Of a stretch of DNA of 64,000 bases, positions 58,601 to 64,000 are shown piece by piece. A model generated the notes under the pieces. That model was not told the origin of the DNA. It worked only from the letters and a program-made list of their open reading frames with translations, and did not search any database. The DNA is taken from assembly GCA_032690845.1 (NCBI GenBank), contig CM064421.1:37252963-37316962 (forward strand). The letters run 5' to 3'. The DNA is from Eleusine coracana subsp. coracana (Eukaryota > Streptophyta > Magnoliopsida > Poales > Poaceae). Made by a program: the position numbers and the translations under genes. Positions within the stretch are counted from its first letter, which is position 1. Every line of letters starts with the position of its first letter.

Positions 58601-61086
58601 GAATGCCTCTTATCTATCCAAATCTGGAAAACTTAGAGAGGCCCCATCTAGTCAGAGAGGGGAAATTGGAAAACTTAGAGAGGCCCCATCTAGTCAGAGA
58701 GGTACCATATCAAAGATATTTGAAGAAGGTACCTATATCTTACAGAAAATTACCAGATCGCTATTTGTCTTTCTTTTTTTTCTCGAATGCTATTGGTCTT
58801 TCTCGGGCTACCATCTTACAACACATTTTGTTTGGCATGATTGCTGTTCAGTTGGTCTTCCGAACGTCCTGGCTCTGTTGAAGTCTGAGGACTTAGATGT
58901 GCAGATCCATGCTGTCAAGGTGGTTGCTAATCTTGCTGCTGAAGGTCCAGGAGTTCGCCCCTTTGAATTGTGCATATTTTGATAGCATAGAATTCAGTAT
59001 AACATTAAGAAATGAAAGTGATGGATACACATGCATCTTCAATAATTTGATGATTTGTTATTGCTGTAACGAAAATAGTCTCTACCTCATATGAATTGAA
59101 TCTGGCTCATGATCCAAAAATTAGTTTTTACACTGTCGCTTTTAAGATTAACTGCCTTCTTATATACTTGGTATCACCACAAAAGAAAATTACTGCAGTG
59201 TACAAAACTAGTAGTTTCACAGCAATGTTTTTTTAGAGGTCAATTGACAGCTTAGTCTTCAATGAAGGCTTTGACTAGGACTTTTCCATAGTAGTACCAA
59301 AGTATTATATCGTAAAAGTCTATAAAAGCGTAAGTGGAATTCGATAACTCAGATTCTAAGTGTCCTTTAATCTGAAAAGATATAGTATTATAATTATAAT
59401 CAGCCGTTTGCTCGTTTATCCTTTCTGAATTGCAGATATCAATCAGCAAAAAATCGTTGATGAAGGAGGGCTTGATGCTCTCCTATCCCTCCTAGAAACA
59501 TCAGAAAACACCACAATTCATCGAGTCACAGCTGGGGCTGTGGCTAACTTGGCAATGAATGGTAATGGATTCCAGTCAATCACTCATTGGATTTATTTTC
59601 CCATTTTTGTTGAGGTGGACAAGTATCTTCTACTGGACTGGATTAAGACTGTTGCTATTTTTGTCAGAATGTTCTAGTTTACAACCCTTATTGTTGAAAC
59701 TTGATATGGCAGGATCCAACCAGGGCGTGATTATGAACAAAGGTGGAGCTCGACTATTAGCAAATGTTGCATCGAAAACTGATGATGCCCAAACTTTGCG
59801 AATGGTGGCTGGTGCAATTGCCAACTTATGTGGGAATGGTATAACTACTTATCTTTAATGTTATCAATCATTTAACAAAGTTACAATTATACAGAGCATT
59901 CTTTTGAGCATGAAATTTGAGTTGTGATACTTGATATTTGTTGCATCATTTTACTATGCACTGTGCACTTTATAATGAGATCAGAGTACATGTCGTGATA
60001 CTTTTTCAGTATAGCTCGCTGTGTTTGGTTTTTATCATGGTGCTAGAAATAAAATAATATATTCTGATAATATATGACAAAATGGAAATCGTAACATGAA
60101 GGCCTCATGAGTCTTTACTTGTAAAACTTATGAATAAAATAATTATATATTTTGTGAACTTATATACATTTTCTTCCAATACATCAGAACAAATCATTTC
60201 ATGTCTTCATGCAAATCAAATAAAGCAAGAAATATGATTTGTTGCCATATTTACTCGGCAGTTTGAAGCATCCTGAGAATAGTGATGATGAAGGTTGTCT
60301 TAATGTTTCATGGAGTAGCATAGCAGCCAGTTATTTCATATACAATAATATATCATTACTAAACATGTGATCCGTATTGGTTGGACTTTTGCAGAAAAGT
60401 TGCACATGATGTTGAAACAAGACGGTGGAATCAAAGCATTACTGGGAATGTTTCGAACTGGACACAGTGATGTCATAGCCCAGATAGCACGAGGAATAGC
60501 AAATTTTGCAAAATGTGAATCCCGTTTAATCAGCCAAGGTCTGTACTCCTCTATTTGTTCCAAAGAAGTGCCTTCCTAATTTGCTTTCTATTGAGAACGT
60601 TATGACTGCAAATACCCTGCTGCCACTTGTTTTGTTATGAAGATACCGATCTTAAATAACTAAATTCTTCTAATCAAAATAGGTCACAGGAAAGGAAAGT
60701 CCCTTCTCATTGAAGATGGTGTCCTTGCTTGGATGGTGGCCAATTCAAATAGGTTTACTGCTTCAACTCGAAGGCATATTGAACTTGCATTTTGCCATCT
60801 GGCACAAAACGGTACCCTTGACCATCTTGTCCTTTGAATAACGCATGCATTTGATTGGTGTTGCCATTGATCCTCTACCGTCCACATTGTCAACTTTTGC
60901 AACAACAAATCTCTTATCTTCAACAAATCGCTTTTCTTTGCAGAAGACAACACCTGTGATATAATCGCTTCTGGAGGGATCAAGGAGCTGCTTCGCATAT
61001 CTCGAGAGTCACCAAGAGATGACACACGCAATTTAGCCAAGAAGGCGTTGGATTCAAATCCTGCATTTTTAAGGGAGATCCAATGA
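49079..61086 (+). CDS. KINUA: Plant ungrouped kinesin with C-terminal armadillo repeats (KIN-UA/ARK type)
   Basis: Twenty exons are predicted: 49079-49229, 49802-49902, 50001-50123, 50570-50755, 51491-51712, 51818-51971, 52075-52224, 55386-55474, 56153-56365, 56592-56726, 56879-57061, 58122-58229, 58339-58464, 58557-58728, 58852-58944, 59436-59561, 59713-59838, 60395-60538, 60683-60811 and 60944-61086. They encode 957 aa. The motor domain follows a basic Ser/Pro-rich head, with P-loop GQTGTGKT (139-146), switch I SSRSH (253-257) and switch II DLAGSE (302-307). A coiled coil (about 400-640) links it to armadillo repeats (about 705-957). Relatives act on microtubule plus ends, in root-hair growth and nuclear positioning. 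Intron 3 has a GC donor. Intron 7 (3.2 kb) holds a composite Copia remnant. Exon 14 carries a 14-residue tandem duplication. From memory the rice protein is slightly shorter, which would fit the duplication. Confidence 0.93.
49649..49686. repeat. Poly(A) run of about 38 bases in kinesin intron 1
   Basis: This is an uninterrupted A tract. I see no flanking duplication that would mark it as a retroposon tail. The exact length is likely to vary or be mis-assembled. Confidence 0.9.
52361..54329 (-). mobile_element. Composite Copia deletion derivative in kinesin intron 7
   Basis: Two 105-bp LTRs (52361-52465 and 54225-54329) start with TGTTGGAGAG and end with GGGCTTAACA. They are flanked by an exact 5-bp target duplication GTAGC (52356-52360, 54330-54334). 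Next to the right LTR, the minus strand shows a primer-binding-like TGGTATAGAGC. Next to the left LTR lies a polypurine tract. A gag-like Ala-rich frame remains at about 54180-53595, and the end of RNase H at 52954-52565 (WSSKRQPMVSRSSAEAEYQ ... FADIFTKG). Almost all of pol between them is gone. In its place lies a partial LTR of a different Copia family (from about 52943). The two short LTRs differ at only a few positions. Confidence 0.9.
52943..53510. repeat. Partial LTR of a second Sirevirus-like family, nested in the composite element
   Basis: It begins TGAAAGTGCATTTAGACCCC, which matches the terminal LTR sequence of the large element in this window (TGAAAGTGCATCTAGACCCC on its minus strand). 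It then diverges completely. It carries its own palindromic word array, TCGGACAATGTCCG and variants, at about 53279-53450. I could not find the matching LTR end, so the right border at about 53510 is a guess. Confidence 0.65.
54653..54749. mobile_element. Stowaway-like MITE (short hairpin) in kinesin intron 7
   Basis: Arms 54655-54688 and 54714-54747 are inverted copies with a few mismatches, starting CCTCCGTATTTCTTTTGATG. CTCCCTCCGT-type ends are typical of Stowaway elements. The whole element can fold into one hairpin of about 34 bp with a 25-base loop. Confidence 0.75.
54903..55090. mobile_element. Stowaway-like MITE in kinesin intron 7
   Basis: The left end, CTCCCTCTGTCCCATATTACTTGTC, is matched by the inverted right end GACAAGTAATATGGATGGATGGAG. 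The right flank is TA and the left flank is no longer a clean TA. Confidence 0.75.
57367..57597. mobile_element. Stowaway-like MITE with TA duplication in kinesin intron 11
   Basis: The ends CTCCCTCGTTTCAAAAT and ATTTTGGAACTGAGGGAG are inverted copies with a few mismatches. TA flanks both sides (57365-57366, 57598-57599). The interior is AT-rich with further internal complementarity (AATAAGACGAATG against CATTCGTCTTATT). Confidence 0.85.
58626..58709 (+). repeat. 42-bp in-frame tandem duplication in kinesin exon 14
   Basis: Units 58626-58667 and 58668-58709 differ at only a few positions near their 3' ends. They encode GKLREAPSSQRGEI and GKLREAPSSQRGTI, residues 671-698, in the linker just before the armadillo repeats. 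Confidence 0.95.
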
Positions 61087-61484
61087 GTCATGTATGATTA
61101 GAATCAGTATTACTATGATCCAGAAAGAACCAGCTCCTGTGAATCTGTTCATGAGTTGCGCATGCTCCCCTCCCCACTCTGAAACCAGTTGTAAGACGCA
61201 AAATGTGTCGTCTTCTAAATTGGTAGCAGAAAATTAAGAAATTTCTTAGCCGTGCTGATACGGCAAATATTATATCGATCTGTGTTTGTTACACATGTTT
61301 TACATATAAAATGAAGCGCCTAATCAAAATGCTAATTGCCAAATAAATACATAAGCCGCTTGACGGCATAATGTTATGTTACAGGAGAGCCATTAAAGCA
61401 TCCTTCTCCACAAATAGTTAATACAGCTGCGTGCTCATACTCACATGTGGAAAAAAGGCTAAATTAACTAAACATATCTGCCCA
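61087..61484. other. Short tail-to-tail spacer between the kinesin and splicing factor genes
   Basis: Only about 400 bp separates the two convergent stop codons, so the 3' UTRs probably abut or overlap. The stretch is AT-rich and holds no other feature. Confidence 0.6.
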
Positions 61485-63941
61485 TTAACTGGGAAACTTC
61501 ATTTCGTACTGCTGAGGAGACTGCCAAAACAAACAAGAACATCAGTACAAGTTTGTGAAGGAAAGGGACATGTGAACTTGGATGAAGCATTTCATATACC
61601 ATAAAAGTTGCAGTGATCATTTTTCCTGCAAACCATCTCCCATGAAGCGCTTTATGTGCGCTCATAGCTGCTGTTATACTGTCAAACCGCAGGTACACAA
61701 AGCCTGCAGTATTTCTACACCACAATACAAGGTTAGGTTAGAAATACAAAGAAACCTAATTGCATTGGTTGGGGGTAGTTTAAAAATATCTGTTGTAAAC
61801 TTGGGCAGAATATGCTACGAGACAACAAAGAAGTCTGAACTTCCGAACCAAATAATGCATTTTTTAATCATAAATGAAAAATGACAGTTCATTTTTACAT
61901 GAAAAGGATATTAAATGGACTTTCGGAATTTTGTGTGAAAATTAGCAATGAAATATGCTGGAGAATACAACAAAAACAGAATTTTAGGTCCAAAGCATGA
62001 AAGATTTATTTGATAATGAACATGATATCTTACTTGTCAACAAAAATGTGTTTTAGTTCGCCAAACTTAGAACATTCATCTTGAACATCATCTCTAATAT
62101 CCAAATCAAAATCAGGATCTGTCTGCAAAAATAACAGTAAATTTATTTATCAGCTTCCATCAACCAAAGAGAAACAAGCTTCTATAAACTAACATCTAAA
62201 AGGAAAAATGATTGACTTGACAATAATATCCAACTTGGAAAAGAAAAACTAACCTCCACAGCTAGATCAAACATGTTCTTCAACAATAGGCATTCACTAG
62301 GTAGAGCCACCTCAGCAGATTGGGCTGTAACTGGAAGAGTTGCTCCAGGGGTTGATATAAGACCAGGCACTATAGGGCGCAGAACAGGAGCTACAGCTGG
62401 AGAAGCACCAAGGACTGATACAGCTGGTATTGAAACAGGAGTGCTCAAACCAGTAGCGCTCATCCCACCAGTCAAACTGTGGATACACAAACATATAAAA
62501 GGGGATGCACTAAGTCAGAGGATACTGTTATAACAAACTTATACTATATCTACTTCCTGGACTTCAGTGAAAGAACAAGTGTAACTATTAGGGCTCTAGC
62601 CTCTAATGAAGCAACTTCCCCAAATTTGCAACAGACTGATCCGTAAAAAATATTAAGGTACCATAACAAATTTGCCTCATGTCTTGTGTTTCGATTTTCA
62701 AACATCAATTTTCCCATGTGACATTCACATACAATGCAATTGGTGCTAAATGCTGGAACCACAATAAACTGATTGTTCAGTAAAATCACTGTACACCAAA
62801 AAAATTGGAGATCCATGGAGAATGACCTTGAAAAGCTAGGTATACATGGAAACAGCGTTGCTGTAGTGGTGGATGAATCCTGACGATAATATGGTAGAGG
62901 TCAATAATGGAAGATGTGGGTACAAGCGATCGGACTATTATAACCAAGATAAGAGACATTCTACAATGAAATGAAGTTTCTGCACTGGCTTAGACACAAA
63001 ATTAAGCAGATGGTGGAGAGCTACCCTTCCCCCTATTAGTTCCCCTCGAGGAAGAGCGCCAGTTGCCCATGATTGAGTTATTAATCATTTATGAAAGCTA
63101 TTTACATAAGAAGCAGAAAAAAAAATATCATTTAGAGGCAAAGCCTATTTAATTGAAAAAGAACATCAGTTAAGTTAGATCAATGGACATAACAATCAAA
63201 TTGAAACTGCACCTGTTTCAGAATAGTCCAGATTACTAAAAATAGAATCCTCAGAGATGAAAAACTAGTTCAGCTGATTGGAAGAAATGTAAAACAATAG
63301 CAACAACCGGAAAAAATGAAAGGTGATGTCAAAAAAATATGCAATCCTCTGAAAAATGTACCTGGTTGTTGAACCACTACGGTCCAATTTTTGCATTAGA
63401 AGAGCTCTGGAGCTAGCATTCAGTGCCTGTATACATCAGAGAACAAAAAAAAAAAATTTAAAAAGATTAATAGTAAAATGTGGGAAAATTCCCATTAATT
63501 AACATGCTCCATAGAAACGACACCCACCAAGCCTCCACCCTCATCATCATCCAAATCTCCAGTAGTGGCCCCACTAACTTGAACACCAGCTTGGTCTGTC
63601 ACAGCCGAAACCTGATCATGTGGTACTGTGCAGTGAGATATATGCACACTAGTATTTGACCGAAGCAATAACAAAGACGAATGCTAGTGATTTTCAACTA
63701 AATGTTTTACCTTAATTACTCTTCCAGCGATATCAAGTTGCCCATTTAAGCTCTGAGCAGCTTTTGCGTCTTCAAGGCGTGCAAACTAAATGTTATGGAA
63801 AAATGGTTAGAATCAGGCACCAGCAGAAGAACTAATTCCTAAAGAAATACTTGCCTGTACAAAACCAAAACCTTTACATAATCCAGTCAGTGGATCCAGT
63901 GGCAGCTGGACAAGCTCCACTTGCCCAAATGGTTCAAAGAC
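61485..63941 (-). CDS. CC1/RBM39-like splicing factor, 3' part (runs off the right edge)
   Basis: Eight exons are visible on the minus strand: 63941-63855, 63785-63711, 63611-63528, 63426-63362, 62476-62254, 62122-62034, 61714-61600 and 61520-61485, giving 257 codons in phase. The first two complete an RRM with the RNP1 motif KGFGFVQF. A linker rich in Gly, Ser, Ala and Pro follows. The C-terminal domain is a U2AF-homology type RRM ending in NTAGFVYLRFDS and GRWFAGKMITATF, where the RWF triplet corresponds to the R-x-F of UHM domains. Proteins of this family bind U2AF/SF3b-type ULM partners and act in 3' splice site choice in the nucleus. The N-terminal RS region and first RRM should lie beyond 64000. 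The intron after exon 63941-63855 has a GC donor. Confidence 0.9.
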
Positions 63942-64000
63942 CTGCCAAAGATACCTCATTACAAGATGCATGACAGAAGAAAATTAAAACAACAGTTAAA

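Overview
The window is plant nuclear DNA, most likely from a grass close to rice (tribe Oryzeae). GC-rich first exons, many short introns, Stowaway-like miniature elements and a Copia element of the Sirevirus type all fit a grass. The gene order DP factor - class III peroxidase - 4-coumarate:CoA-ligase-like - armadillo kinesin also resembles, from memory, a block on the short arm of rice chromosome 3. I could not check this and the species is not determined.

Layout. 444-12367 is one nearly complete, decayed Ty1/Copia retrotransposon on the minus strand, about 11.9 kb, with LTRs of 1.6 kb, gag, protease, integrase, RT, RNase H and a third ORF downstream of pol. 12368-17374 holds no gene I can support. 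17375-18792 (-) is a two-HMA-domain isoprenylated metal-binding protein. 21215-24746 (+) is a DP-type E2F partner. 25526-27115 (+) is a secreted class III peroxidase with an unusual 190-residue tail. 29308-32783 (-) is a six-exon 4CL-like acyl-CoA ligase, and 35101-36117 (-) is a second intact first exon of the same kind with no downstream exons of its own. 39643-42628 (-) is a five-exon, probably plastid protein of unknown function with a LINE in its last intron. 44350-48132 (+) is a plastid-type RsuA/RluB pseudouridine synthase. 49079-61086 (+) is a 20-exon kinesin with C-terminal armadillo repeats. 61485 to the window edge (-) is the 3' part of a CC1/RBM39-like splicing factor, tail to tail with the kinesin.

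The host genes have unrelated jobs: metal binding, cell-cycle transcription, wall redox chemistry, acyl-CoA activation, plastid rRNA modification, microtubule organisation and splicing. They form no pathway or operon. The link between them is transposon activity: a 790-bp hAT element with an exact 8-bp target duplication, a 697-bp Tourist-like element, a LINE 3' fragment with a 17-bp duplication, a 2-kb composite Copia deletion derivative in kinesin intron 7, and three Stowaway-like MITEs.

The most interesting signals are: (1) the orphan 4CL-like first exon, which keeps an open frame and a splice donor in the right phase and could be an alternative first exon; (2) the repeat-bearing C-terminal tail of the peroxidase; (3) the arrays of short palindromes in the LTRs of two different Copia families and in a separate 83-84 bp periodic array at 36921-37118; (4) a 42-bp in-frame tandem duplication in the kinesin; (5) two GC-AG introns. 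Exon borders were assigned by hand from splice consensus, reading phase and protein continuity, and are predictions.
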